From Nicotiana tabacum (Eukaryota > Streptophyta > Magnoliopsida > Solanales > Solanaceae), in assembly GCF_000715075.1 (NCBI RefSeq), contig NC_134097.1, forward strand, positions 130,880,997 through 130,944,996: 64,000 nucleotides of DNA. Direction: 5' to 3'. The notes below the pieces were generated by a model that saw only the letters and a list, made by a program, of their open reading frames with translations, did not search any database and was not told the origin of the DNA. Every line of letters begins with the position of its first letter. Position 1 is the first letter of the stretch. Position numbers and translations under genes: made by a program. Below are positions 44,431 through 56,916 of the stretch, piece after piece.

Positions 44431-46224
44431 ACAGATTGATCCCTGGACAGGCAATTTTCTTTGAAGTGCCCATTGTTCCCACATTGGGTACAATGCCAGT
44501 CATCAGAGACAGTGACGTACTTGTTGTGAGGGTTGTAAGGGGTTTTCTCCCTTTGGAACCCTATTCCCTACCCGTTTCCACCATTATTAGTGTGCATGAC
44601 AGTGTTGGCTTTTGAGGACCAGGTCCACTTTAGGAACTTCTTAAGATCATTTTTTACTCTTTCCAGATCAGTTTGGATGTTCTTGTGTTTTTCAATTTCA
44701 GCACATATCCTAGTTCTCACAACTTTCAACTCAATTTCAAGCCTAATGTATTCCACACTAGCTATCTCCTTTCCTTTTCAAGAATTTCCAAGTTTTTATT
44801 TAGTCCCTGGTCTCTCTATTGATTCCCTTAGGTCTGCAATTACTGTCATGAAGTTACATATTTCCTTTTTGAGTTTTTAATGGTTTCCTTATGGTCAATA
44901 ATTATAGCCACTAAGTCATCTCTAGTTTGTTCAGCTTCTCCTAGTTCTATGGTCAAGGAATCCCTATCCTCTACAAGACTATGATAGGCATCAATGAATA
45001 CACTAGCTAAGGACATGAGTTTCTTAGCAGAGTAGGATTTCAGATTTCTCTGAACATCCCTGAAATTTACCTCTTTGTTGTCATCGTCTTCATCATCATC
45101 TAATTAAGCCATCAAAGCAAGAGTTGTGTCATATCCATTTTCCTCGCCTTCAACTGCCATCATGGAACTATCATCAGCATCAATTTCATCTTTAGACTCA
45201 CCAGAGGAATCCCCCCATGCTGCAAGAGCCTGTTTCATCATATTGTCAGCAGATCTTTTTCTTTTGAAGTCCTTGAAAGGAATCTAGTTCCTCTTAACTG
45301 CCTTTTCAGGGTTGTTCTTGGAGAATTCTTGCTTTAAGAGAGGACAGTCTCTAATGAAGTGTCCAGGATTTCCACACTTATGACAGAGATCATAGTTTTT
45401 TTTAGTTTGCTAGAGCTTCCCCTTTTTAGTATTTCTTCATTTCTTTTGACCATCTTCTAAAACCTTTTGGTCAAGTAAGCTATGTCAATGTCTTTATCAC
45501 TTGAGTCATTGCTATCATCTTTGAGTACCAGGTTCTTTTCTTTATTTGGTTCTCTTCTTTCACTGTCTCTGTTCTTTTTCATCTCGTAGGTCTTCAGATT
45601 TCCAATAAGCTCTTCTATGTTCAGCTCCTGCAAATCCTTTGATTCAGTAATAGCATTCACCTTACTTTCCCATGGGCTAGGCAGAATACTGAGGATTTTC
45701 TTCACTAGCTTGTTTCTAGGAATAGTTTCACCAAGTGAGTGTAACTCATTTATGATGGAAGTGAATCTTGTGTGCATATCTTGAATGGATTCATCGTCCT
45801 TCATTTTGAAGAGTTCATACTCGGTAGTGAGCATATCGATCTTAGACTATTTTACTTGTGTGGTTCCCTTATGAGCTGTTTGCAAAGTTTCCCATATCTC
45901 CTTGGCAGTGCCGCGGGCGGCGATTCTATTGTACTCTTCAGGTTCTATTCCACATACTAGAATCTTCTTGGCACGAAAATTCTTCTCCACAACTTTCTTG
46001 TCTGCGTCAGTGTATTCTTTACTGGTTTTTGCCATTGAAAATGGAAGTTCTTCCAGTACCTTTGTTGGAACATAAGGACCATCGTATATGATATCCCATA
46101 ACTCAGAATCCTCAGCCATGATAAAATCATGCACTCTTGTTTTCCACCACCCATATTATTGTCCATTGAACCTGGGTGGTCGATATGTAGATTGACCTTC
46201 TTCAAAATTTGGTGGAGCAGCCAT
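44431..46224 (-). pseudogene. Copia-1 gag
   Basis: Start ATG 46,224 (MAAPPNFEEGQ), 41 bases after the primer site. The Gag core is conserved: KTRVHDFIMAEDSELWDIIY, ARGTAKEIWETLQTAHKGTT, DMLTTEYELFKMKDDESIQD, FTSIINELHSLGE, KILSILPSPWESKVNAITES and LIGNLKTYEMKK. Two CCHC knuckles are intact: CHKCGNPGHFIRDC (45,344-45,385) and CTQCGNNGHFKENC (44,452-44,493). Between them lies an acidic region and probable coiled coil (44,568-44,756). Stops include a TAA near 46,160 and a TAG near 45,847 (VK-stop-SKIDM, Q expected). Large size is typical of SIRE gag. Confidence 0.85.
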
Positions 46225-46264
46225 AAGGACCCTTCTTAGGTTTTACCTTATAAGAGATATCTAT

Positions 46265-46276
46265 TCTGATACCAAT
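46265..46276 (-). other. Copia-1 primer-binding site (tRNA-iMet type)
   Basis: The plus strand TCTGATACCA followed by AT, i.e. ATTGGTATCAGA on the element strand. It matches the initiator-tRNA complement and adjoins LTR edge 46,277. Confidence 0.9.
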
Positions 46277-47246
46277 TGTTAGTTTATATGAGTCTACCAA
46301 ACAGTAGAGTACCTGGTCCTCTACAAGATTCTGCTGAGAATGCTAATAAACTGTAAGTAAATGAAATACGGGATTTTTATGTGGAAAAATCCCATACAAG
46401 GGGACCAAAAACCACGACCTACACTAGTAGGCTTTCAACTTCACTAACTTGTAAAAACCTATTACAAGCCACTTTCTAATGACTCCATTACAAAGAATTT
46501 TACTCAACTAACTTGTGGTACTCTTACCACAAGCCACTTTGTGACTCCCTAGTTACAAAGGATTTTACTAACTTGTGATGCTCTCACCACAAGCCATTTT
46601 TCACTCTACAATTACAAAGACTTTTGCTTATGACTAAACCTAGTCACAACATAAATTCTTTGTAATGGAGTCAATGGATTTTACAAGAGGATTCCTAATC
46701 AACGTTTCTAGCTAAGCAATTTAAGAGATACAATAAGTAAAATCACAAAGTTACAACTCAACTAAGGACAACAACATGCTAACTTTAGGAACTGGTCCGT
46801 AGTTGCGTTCAACTTTGTTCTTCAAGCTCGTGAGGATTGATTTCTATGTTTTTGCCAAAATGTTTGAATGAGAAACTGAAACATTCAAGTGATGTTTTAA
46901 TATAAACTCATTGTTGGTACACCTTGAACATATCACTTGAAATGATGTGAGCACTTTAGTTGGTCAAGGAATGAGTGGGCGTTGTAAACAGTACAGTGCA
47001 GCAGAAACAGTGTAGGCAATCACTTTATTTCCAGCTGTGTCCAATTGACTTTGTACTGCTATGAGGGAACCACAAGGGTATCAGGTCCTTGTTGAGTTTC
47101 CTAGCTCCTGAAGCTGTAGCAGTTCACCTTTAGCTGGAATCCATTAAATGCAGTGTAGTCAAAGTGAGTCAGGTTCCCTATCTAGTCTTAGACATTAAGT
47201 TTGTTAAATCATCAAAACATAAGGCAAAGATATCGAAAACCTATCA
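46277..47246 (-). repeat. Copia-1 5' LTR
   Basis: TGTTAGTTTA to AACCTATCA, 970 bp, colinear with 37,029-37,999 and with few small gaps. It is followed not by a clean target duplication but by the primer-site remnant of the neighbouring copia LTR. Confidence 0.92.
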
Positions 47247-47254
47247 ATACCAAT
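47247..47254 (-). other. Remnant of a second copia primer-binding site
   Basis: ATACCAAT on the plus strand (ATTGGTAT on the element strand) directly precedes LTR start TGTTAG at 47,255. It is the first eight bases of an iMet primer site, truncated by copia-1. It shows that another copia element began here. Confidence 0.65.
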
Positions 47255-47520
47255 TGTTAGAAACTAAGCGTCCACCAAACTGTATAGAGAATTGGGTTCT
47301 CTATAAGTTTCCATGGAAAATATTGATGAACCAAACTATATAGCGATCTGGTCCTATATCAGTTTGGTACAGTGCTAACTGCGGAACCAGTATATAGATA
47401 AGACACAAGATAAGTTCCCACTATATAGAGAACCAGATTCTCTAGCAGTTCCTACTATAAGTACAGACTGTGCGACCAACCAGCACAGGGAATCAGGTTC
47501 TCTAATTGTTGCCACAGTAG
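47255..47520 (-). repeat. Copia-2 LTR, first part
   Basis: TGTTAGAAACTAAGCGTCCAC resembles the start of the copia-1 LTR (TGTTAGTTTG…GTCCACCAAAC) but then diverges, with TATAGAGAA(C/T)(C/T)(A/G)GGTTCTCT repeats. At 47,520 it is cut by X'' after AGTAG and resumes at 56,917. Confidence 0.8.
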
Positions 47521-49889
47521 TGTCACGACCCAAACCGATGGGCCGCGATGGGCACCCGGTACCTTACTAACCCGAGTACCAACATAGTGTATCTTTCTTA
47601 TTACATCATCATATACACGTGACATGCGGGCCTAATAGGCCAACATAATCATTTATAAACTCAAAACATAGGCCGACAAGGCCATACATTCTTTCACGTA
47701 TACGACATATATCTACAAGCCTCTAAGAGTACATAAATGTCATAAAGGTTGGGACAGAGTCCCGCTTTACCAAACAATACACGTCTAAATCATACTTACC
47801 AAATGAGCAACTCCGAAGCAAATGGAGCGCACCAACATCTTCCGCTAAGCTGATAGCCTACTTGGAGGGCTCTCAACCTGTCTATCGGGACCTTCGGGCA
47901 TGAAATGCAACGTCCCCAGGTAAAAGGGACGTCAGTACGAGTAATGTACAGAGTATGTAAGGCACGTAAATAAATACATAAGAGGCATGGAAGAAATGTA
48001 GAGTGCATGACTCAACCTGTAAGTTTGAATAACTTTGTAAATCATAAATTACTTTTAGCATCATGTATATGCGTATGAATGTCATGTCATGCATAGGTAC
48101 ATGTTTCATAACATCATCAGCCTCTGAGGGCATCCCATCATATCATATCGGCCACTGTGGGCAAAATCATCATCGTATACCAGCTGATCAGGTGGTGGTG
48201 CGTATATAACGCCATAACCTTTCCCATATCCCATATACATATATATACATACATATATACACGTATATAACACCATTTGAATACATACATATATATATAT
48301 GCGTATATAATGCCGTTTGAATCATATTTCAGCCATTGTGGGCAACATCATCATCATATACCAGCTGATCAGGTGGTGGTGCGAATATAACGCCGTAACC
48401 TTTTTCCATATCCCATATACATATATTTACATATATATGTGTATATAACGCCATTTGGTCATGGGTCAATGCACATGTATAAATGAGTAAAATGCATGAA
48501 AAATACATAATAATCTCGATATTTCTTCCAGATAAACTTTTCCAACTGCGTATTATTCTGAGACCCATGAATAGAAGATAAAATGTTATGACACACGGAA
48601 ATTCAAGAACATATATATCTCTAATACTTCTATGAATAGAGTCATTCATGAAATTTGTGCATTTGCACGTTTCGTTCGTATCGTATGGATCATGCCAAAA
48701 GAAATAAGGGATAACCTTAACATACCTGGAGTAGGGAAAAATTCATATGATGTTCTTGGAAAAGGTTGCACCGTACTCCCTTAGAATCACAAAATCTCAC
48801 ATTGTTAATGTGCTAAGAAATCTCGTTGGTTGAAGAAATCATGTTGTAGTGTTTTTGTACGAATTGGTAGGAATTTATAGGAAAATGGTAGGAAATAACG
48901 TTGCTAATGTGCTTATGAATAAATTTGAAATTTTAGTGAAAAGCTTCAGGAAATATATGTCTTTGTAGTTATTGAACTAATGATAAATGTTTTGTTTCAA
49001 AAGACACTTTTGATTAAAGCTTTTACCTTAAGCCTACCATGCAACTGTTGTCTAATATCAGTTGCTCCTTCCTTGCCAACTTGAAATAGTAACAGAAGAA
49101 TTATTCTTGTGATTGTGCTTAGGATGGCTCGAGTGAAACTCACGTCTCATTGTAGTCTTGGTATTTTAAGATCCTAGAAATGAGTTGTCTTGAGATTAAA
49201 ACACAATATTGTCATCTAATCCAAATTGATCAAGAGTCACTTCTCCAAGAAGTGGCTTGCTGCCACGTGGGGTGGGGGTTGGGTTTAATCTTATCCAAAC
49301 ATATCCCCAATTAATTAGGTAATGTTCCGTTACCCGGTAATTAATCAATTACCCGCAAAATTGAGAATTATTCCCACTTACTTAAAATATTACTCACTTT
49401 TCACATACCTTATACATCTTACTATTATGGTCATGTAGTACCTTGTATGGCACTAGTCCATAAATATCGGGTATTTTAGCTCAGGCCGTATTTTATCCCA
49501 AAATGTCAAACTTTGACAAAATTCATTTTCTTAGACTTGCTCCCCCTCTCACCTTCATGAATTTACTAATCACTTGTAAAATAGTATAATCCTTATAATC
49601 CCCAAATAATCTTTTTCTTGGATTGATGTCAATTACCTTACGACAAATTTAACGTAAAATACTGCACGGTGTAACATCGTCGTAACTTATTATTGTGAAG
49701 CATAACATCACCGTAATGTAATACTACAGGGTGCAACACTGTCATAATTTAATACTGCAGGACGTAACATCAATCGTAATATTTTACTGCAGAGGGTAAC
49801 ACCATCATAACATATTACTACAGAGCATAACATCGTTGTAATATAATACTGTGGGACGTAATATTGACGTAATATTGCGGGGCATAACA
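47521..49889 (-). repeat. X'' LTR (3' LTR in element orientation)
   Basis: TGTCACGACCC to GGGGCATAACA, 2,369 bp. It contains two copies of the CAGCTGATCAGGTGGTGGTGC block (48,180 and 48,363) separated by AT-rich (CATA/TATA) sequence. Near 49,680-49,880 it has GTAACATC(G/A)T(C/A)GTAAT…TACTGCAG repeats. No genes are supported. Confidence 0.92.
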
Positions 49890-49904
49890 TCATTCCCCCC
49901 TTTG
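49890..49904 (-). other. X'' polypurine tract
   Basis: Plus strand TCATTCCCCCCTTTG, i.e. CAAAGGGGGGAATGA before the 3' LTR on the element strand, identical to X'. Confidence 0.85.
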
Positions 49905-52223
49905 GAACATTTGTCCTCGAAGTTTGACTGATGCTCTTATTATTTTTGTAACTTATAGCTCTTGTGAATACCTTAATACTCTTCTTGCCATTTAAGCAGT
50001 TGCTCTGTGAATAAATCCAAAGTCTAGGGTATTCCCCCCTTTAGTCTTTTTGCTCATATCATGACCTGTGGTTGAAATCTTCCTAATCTTGCAACTTCTG
50101 TTACCTCCTGTCATGCATCCTATATGACCCTGTCTTTGTAGGTGCACTTATGTGATTCATCTTTCCTTTTTCCTTTTATCTATCATAATTACACCCTCAT
50201 TCTATTACCAGGGTGGCATTCTAAATGTTATTAGTCTTAGACTCCTTTGAGTTTATTCGGGCTATAGTGAGATTTGTATAATTTAGAGAAACCATCTACT
50301 CTTCTTGTTTTCATTTGCTTAATCCTGAGGACTTATCCATTTTCGTTACCTTCTCACTCGCCCTTTCTTATTTTTACTCTTGTCTTCTAGAACCTTGTTG
50401 CTTCACCATACAATGGCTTGCGACCTACACATTTCTATTTATATTACTTGCAACCTTTAAAATTGCTTTCATCATAGATTTCTTTATGTCATTCTGGGAC
50501 ATCAAGCGAGGTATCACACCGTCTCTAACTTTTCTTTATTGTCTTAATTAGCCTCCTCGATACCTAGAAACAATAGGCTATGAGATATGCCATTGACTAT
50601 GCTGCTATTATTCCTGGATATTGAATCCTAGCACTTCTAGCCTTTTATCCGAAGTATGGACTATTCACATACTCTTTCTTTGAGTATATTGTACGTTGTT
50701 CACCTTTACCTTACTTACCTTATAATCTCGCATCGTATATTCTATCTCTTTCATGACCTCCCTTCCATATAGGTATAGTTCACGTCCATAACTTGAAGCT
50801 CTATTATAATTCTTACACCTCTGGTGCATACACAATTCGGTGGGAGCTTCGTACTGACTTCTTATGAGGCTGGTACTCTTCAGTTGGCTTCATCATAAAG
50901 CTATTATAAAATATGGCTACTGTACTATCTTTCTTATACCAGCTACTTAAGAATGATCCTGAGGTCTATAATTCTCTTAGTCCCTCCTATTTTGCTTAGT
51001 CGATGTAACTCTTCAGTCTCCTCTTCTTTCTGATCAGCCTCTATGTAGGCTTTAGCTATCTTCCGATCTGTGGCTCATGGTATCAATTATTACCTTAGCC
51101 TTTCATGGGCGTTATGGAATATCCATGATACAATCTTCTAATAATTCAATCCTTTGTCTATGCCCTGGGCTTAATTCTTTCTTTTAACTTATATCGGAGT
51201 CTTCTATGGTTGTATGATTGTCAACAAAATGCTGCCTGGATAATGTTTCAAAATCTTAAGTGTATCCATAACGTACTAACTCTGGATCATTGATCAAATA
51301 ATTCTTTTGTCCCATCTTAGCTTTCTTTCAACGTAAACTATTACTTTTCCTGGTCTTTTTGCCCTCTCGTTGCTTCCATACTTAGCTTATCTTAGTGCCC
51401 ACACTTTCCAAAGTTTTTATACAACTCATATGATCTCAAATATTACTTTTAACTCTTACTTCCCATTCATTTGCCACGGTAGGTGCCACTTTCCTTTGGA
51501 ATGCTTATAATGTTGTTGCGAGATTGTTGTTACACAACCATTTTCTCTTTAGGTCGTTGTGCTTAGGTTGAAGCCTTCTTTCTTATCTCCCCAGCTAGTC
51601 TTTCGTTGTATTACTTAGGGAGAACCCTTGACTGTCATAAAGTTATGAGCTTATTATGGACCTTTTCTAATGTCCTTACTTGCCTATAATCATCTGTAGT
51701 TGCTTACTTCCATGTCCTTGTGCTTATATGATTGCTTCTGAACTGATATTTTGACTACCTTTCCCTTGGCACTTTCTTTTATTTCTGTAACACTTATACG
51801 GTACCTTTAACTACCCCAACTCCTATTTGAATATTTCTCAAGTATTACAATGTCATAGCTGTGGGGCTAAATTCACTATATTGGGTTTTACTATCTTTAT
51901 CTTGTACGACCTGCTGTCTTGTTTTGTATCCTCTTGACTAGCCATAGCTAGGCTCTTTTTGAATCAACTACTAACTACTCGTTGGCCCATCCTCATGTCA
52001 ATATTCCGCGAAATCTTTCTTGGGTTATTTCCTTGGTCTTAACTTATGTCTCGCACTGGCTCCTTAATTATCAATAACATCTCGGGCAGGAACCCTTACT
52101 TCTTCTCCTTGACGTCGTGTTTGCATAATGTTCTGGAATCGTAGCATATCTATAGCATTTGGATAAGTGCAATCTCATCCCTTTCTCATTTTTATTGCAT
52201 TCTTCCTTTTATCATTCCATATT

Positions 52224-52236
52224 CCCCCCCCCCCTT
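52224..52236 (-). other. Internal polypurine block of X''
   Basis: Eleven C on the plus strand followed by TT, in the context CATTCCATATT…AGGTGAGTACTAAG. This is the complement of the XA block context (AGTACTCCCCT…ATATGGAATG). The C run is longer than in X' or XA, so it is probably slippage-prone. Confidence 0.6.
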
Positions 52237-53783
52237 AGGTGAGTACTAAGAGAGAGTTGGAGCTGCAGACATGCCTATAGATGTTTCACCTTTTCATCTT
52301 TGGCATCCTTTCACATCATCGATGACTCTTACTCGCCTTGGGGTAATCCTTCCGTACCAAGGATAGCAAAATCCCTTACTCACGAGGGTGAAATTTAGTA
52401 TAACTGGCACATCAGTCCCTTAAGCTGAACTTTGCTCACATTGTTTGTTGTAGGGAAGCGTATTCCTGAATGACCATTCTCTGAATTTCTCATGAATCTT
52501 CTTCTGTTGTCTGTCCTATTATTGTCGGAACGTGATCTAAAATTCATAATGTTGACTATTATCAAACCACTCAGCCCCTAATTCATATTTTGTTTATCTA
52601 ATTCACCAGTCCATATTAATTCCTATTACTCTGGGGTCTAACTTTTCCTCTTGGTAATCGCGCTAGAGTTACGAACTTATTTCTCAAAATGAGGATATGA
52701 CTTTATGGCCTATATTCTTTCATTGTCTCAAGGCCTGTCATCTTTTGTCTTTCCCTTCACTTGACTGTAAACTCTGTAATACTATCATCATTTTTTTGAC
52801 CTACCGTTATCATCCATGTATCACACCTTATTCATAATGCTTCCTTATCTCTCTTCTCATTACTCTGCTAATATTTCTGCATATCCCTTTTCTTGGGAAA
52901 ACTTCAATACGACATTCTTTCGCTTTTAGCTTCCCTTTGCTCCATCCAATGGCTCTTTGGGTTGCTCAACATCCTCACTCTACTAGGGATGAGAGCCACA
53001 CTTAAGGTAATATTTATCCCATCCAAGCTTTCACTGCCTATCTTCCAAATGTTAGTATTCACATCTAATCGTAATATTCTAGGGTGCACCATCTGGGTGT
53101 CTTAAAAGAAGATCTTTTGGCACATTTGTAATACCCTTCGGAAATGCCAATTGACGCAATCAATTCATCCATCATATCTTCTTATACTGCTTTTGTTAAC
53201 CCCTATAGGGCATATCTGGAAGGGGTGCGACCAATTGTATATACCTCTATTACTGTTGAATATAACTCAAAAAACTTATGTTCCTCTGTCTCAATTATAA
53301 ATGTTGTTAACCTTTATTAACTAGGCGCCTCGTACCCTTCTTCATCTTGCTTCTTTTGCTTGTTGAAACTTGTATTTATATTTTTAATCTCTCATTGTCT
53401 TTCACCGTAAAGGTGGATAGGCATTCTTGCCTTAAGGCTCCTTATCAAGAGGCTTACACCTTTCAGTACGCACATGATCTGTTGAAGAGCTCATATTTAC
53501 TTATCATAAGCAAGATACAAAGTCAAGTTCCTCTAAATCAACACTTCCACAGCTATATCTCTTATTGATCATCTTTCTGAAAGTAGGCATCGTCTTATTA
53601 CGAATAAAAATAGAAGCTCGGGACTTGAATTCTTATAAGTGAGCTCTACCACACGATCTAGAGTAAGAAAAAAGAGTGGCAGTCTTAAATGCCATGTAGC
53701 CTCCTGCTTATAAGTGCGGTGCACGACACACCCATAAATAAGACTCTACTAGACACGGCTTGTAGACTCCCTAGGATAGAACT

Positions 53784-53795
53784 GCTCTAATACCA
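53784..53795 (-). other. X'' primer-binding site (tRNA-iMet type)
   Basis: Plus strand GCTCTAATACCA is the complement of TGGTATTAGAGC. It matches 11 of 12 bases of the initiator-tRNA complement and lies four bases from the LTR edge at 53,800. Confidence 0.88.
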
Positions 53796-53799
53796 CTTT

Positions 53800-55702
53800 T
53801 GTCATGACCCAAACCGATGGACCGCGATGGGCACCCGGTACCTTACTCAACCGAGTACCAATGTAACGCATCTTTCTTAATACATCATCATATATACTTG
53901 ACATGCGGGCCTAATAGGCCAACATAATCATTTATAAACTCAAAATATAGGTTGACAAGGCCATACAATCTTTCACGTATACAACATATGTCTACAAGCC
54001 TCTAAGAGTACATAAATATCATAAAGGTCGGGACAGAGTCCCGCCTTACCAAACAATACACGTCTAAATCATACTAACCAAACAAGCAACTCCGAAGCAA
54101 ATGGAGCACACCAACACCTTTTGCTGAGCTGATAGCCTACTTGGAGGGCTCTCGGCCTGTCTATCGGGACCTGCGGGCATGAAATGCAACATCCCCAGGT
54201 AAAAGGGACGTCAGTACGAGTAATGTACCGAGTATGTAAGGCATGTAAATAAATACATAAGAGACATGGAAGAAATATAGAGTGCATGACTCAACCTGTA
54301 AGTCTGAATAACTTTGTAAATCATAAATTACTTTTAGCGTCATGTATATGTGTATGAATGTCATGTCGTGCATAGGTACATGTTTCATAACATTATCAGC
54401 CTTTGAGGGCATCCTATTTTATCATATCGGCCACTGTGGGAAAAATCATCATCGTATACCAGCAGATCAGGTGGTGGTGCGTATATAACGCCATAATCTT
54501 TCCCATATCCCATATACAGATACATACATACATACATACATACATACATACATACATACATACATACATACATACATAACATACATACATACATGCATGC
54601 ATACATACATACATACATAACATACATGCATACATGCATACATGCATACATACATACATACATACATACATACATACATACATACATACATACATACATA
54701 CATACATACATACATACATACATACATACATACATACATACATACATGCATACATACATACATACATACATACATACATACATACATACATACATACATA
54801 CATACATACATACATACATACATACATACATACATACATACATACATACATACATACATACATACATACATACATACATACATACATACATACATACATA
54901 CATACATACATACATACATACATACATACATACATACATACATACATACATACATACATACATACATACATACATACATACATACATACATACATACATA
55001 CATACATACATACATACATACATACATACATACATACATACATACATACATACATACATACATACATACATACATACATACATACATACATACATACATA
55101 CATACATACATACATACATACATACATACATACATACATACATACATACATACATACATACATACATACATACATACATACATACATACATACATACATA
55201 CATACATACATACATACATACATACATACATACATACATACATACATACATACATACATACATACATACATACATACATACATACATACATACATACATA
55301 CATACATACATACATACATACATACATACATACATACATACATACATACATACATACATACATACATACATACATACATACATACATACATACATACATA
55401 CATACATACATACATACATACATACATACATACATACATACATACATACATACATACATACATACATACATACATACATACATACATACATACATACATA
55501 CATACATACATACATACATACATACATACATACATACATACATACATACATACATACATACATACATACATACATACATACATACATACATACATACATA
55601 CATACATACATACATACATACATACATACATACATACATACATACATACATACATACATACATACATACATACATACATACATACATACATACATACATA
55701 CA

Positions 55703-55733
<31 letters not shown>

Positions 55734-56916
55734 GCGTATATAACGCCGTTTGAATCATATTTCAGCCACTGTGGGCAACATCATCATCATATACTAGCTG
55801 ATCAGGTGGTGGTGCATATATAACGCCGTAACCTTATCCCATATACATATATTTACATATATACGCGTATATAACGCCATCTGGTCATGGGTCAATGCAC
55901 ATGTATAAATGAGTGAAATGCATGAAATACATAATAATCTCGATATTTCTTCCGGATAAACTTTTCCAACTGCGTATTATTCTGAGACCCATGAACAGAA
56001 GAAAAAATATAATGACACACGAAAATGTTTTGTTTCAAAAGACACTTTTGATTAAAGCTTTTACCTTAAGCCTACTATGCAGTTGTTGTCCAATATCAGT
56101 TGCCCCTTCCTTGCCAACTTGAAATACTAATAGAAGAATTATTCTTGTGATTGTGCTTAGGATGGCTCAAGCGAAGCTCACGTCTCACTGTAATCTTGGT
56201 ATTTTAAGATCCTAGAAATGAGTTGTCTTGAGATTAAAAAGGTATGTTGCCACCTAGATTAACTAGATTAAGAGTCATTTCTTGGAGAAGAGGTGGCTGC
56301 CACGTGGGGGTGGGAGTGGGGTTTAATCTTATCCAAATATATCCCCAATTAATTAGGTAAAGTCCTGTTACCCGGTAATTAATCAATTACCCACAAAATT
56401 GAGAATTATTCCCACTTACTTAAAATATTACTCACTTTTCACATACCTTATACACCTTACTCTTATGGTCATGTAGTACCTTGTATGGCACTAGTCCATA
56501 AATATCGGGTATTTTAGCTCGGGCCGTATTTTATCCCAAAATGCCAAACTTTGACAAAATTCATTTTCTTAGACTTGATCCCCCTCTCACCTTCATGAAT
56601 TTACTAATCACTTGTGAAATAGCATAATCCTTATAATCCCCAAATAATCTTTTCCTTGGACTGATGTCAATTACCTTACGACAAATTCAACGTAAAATAC
56701 TGCAGGGTGCAACATCGTCGTAACTTATTACTATGAAGCATAACATCACCGTAATGTAATACTACATAGTGCAACACTATCGTAACTTAATACTGCTGAA
56801 CGTAACATCAATCGTAATATTTTACTGCAGAGAGTAACACCATCGTAACATATTACTGCAGAGCATAACATCGTCGTAATATAATACTGTGGGACGTAAT
56901 ATTGCGGGGCGTAACA
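53800..56916 (-). repeat. X'' LTR (5' LTR in element orientation), expanded
   Basis: TGTCATGACCC to GGGGCGTAACA, 3,117 bp, about 750 longer than its partner. The excess is the CATA microsatellite at 54,521-55,732. It is partly offset by a deletion of roughly 390 bases near 56,025 relative to 48,600-48,990 of the partner LTR. Confidence 0.92.
54521..55732. repeat. (CATA)n / (TATG)n microsatellite, about 1.2 kb
   Basis: Roughly 300 tetranucleotide units, interrupted by a few CATAA and CATG variants only in the first 230 bases and essentially perfect from about 54,750. Long open frames on both strands (repeats of I-H-T-Y and M-Y-V-C) are artefacts of a 4-base repeat without stop codons. The same site in the partner LTR has only short CATA/TATA runs (48,230-48,300). 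Confidence 0.98.

Larger units (their letters stand above)
49905..53799 (-). other. X'' internal region, no usable reading frame
   Basis: About 3.9 kb. The RNase H relic (VERKLRWDKR) is read on the minus strand at about 51,300-51,350. The internal purine block lies at 52,224-52,236. The primer-binding site is at 53,784-53,795 (complement TGGTATTAGAGC, 11 of 12 with iMet). The longest open frames (70-78 codons at 50,315, 52,893 and 53,347) are on the opposite strand or unrecognisable. It aligns over its length with the X' interior and, in opposite orientation, with XA. Confidence 0.65.
47521..56916 (-). mobile_element. X-type LTR element X''
   Basis: Complete: LTR 47,521-49,889, polypurine tract, internal region, primer site, LTR 53,800-56,916. 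It is flanked by perfect duplications AGTAG (47,516-47,520 and 56,917-56,921) in the copia-2 LTR. Read on the minus strand. The interior is about 3.9 kb and lacks usable frames, like XA and X'. It is the youngest visible layer here, since nothing large has inserted into it. Confidence 0.93.

Noticed and set aside
54385..55823. Open frames of 369-457 codons on both strands (poly I-H-T-Y and M-Y-V-C)
   Set aside because: Created by the stop-free CATA/TATG repeat in all phases. No start context, no homology and no codon structure.
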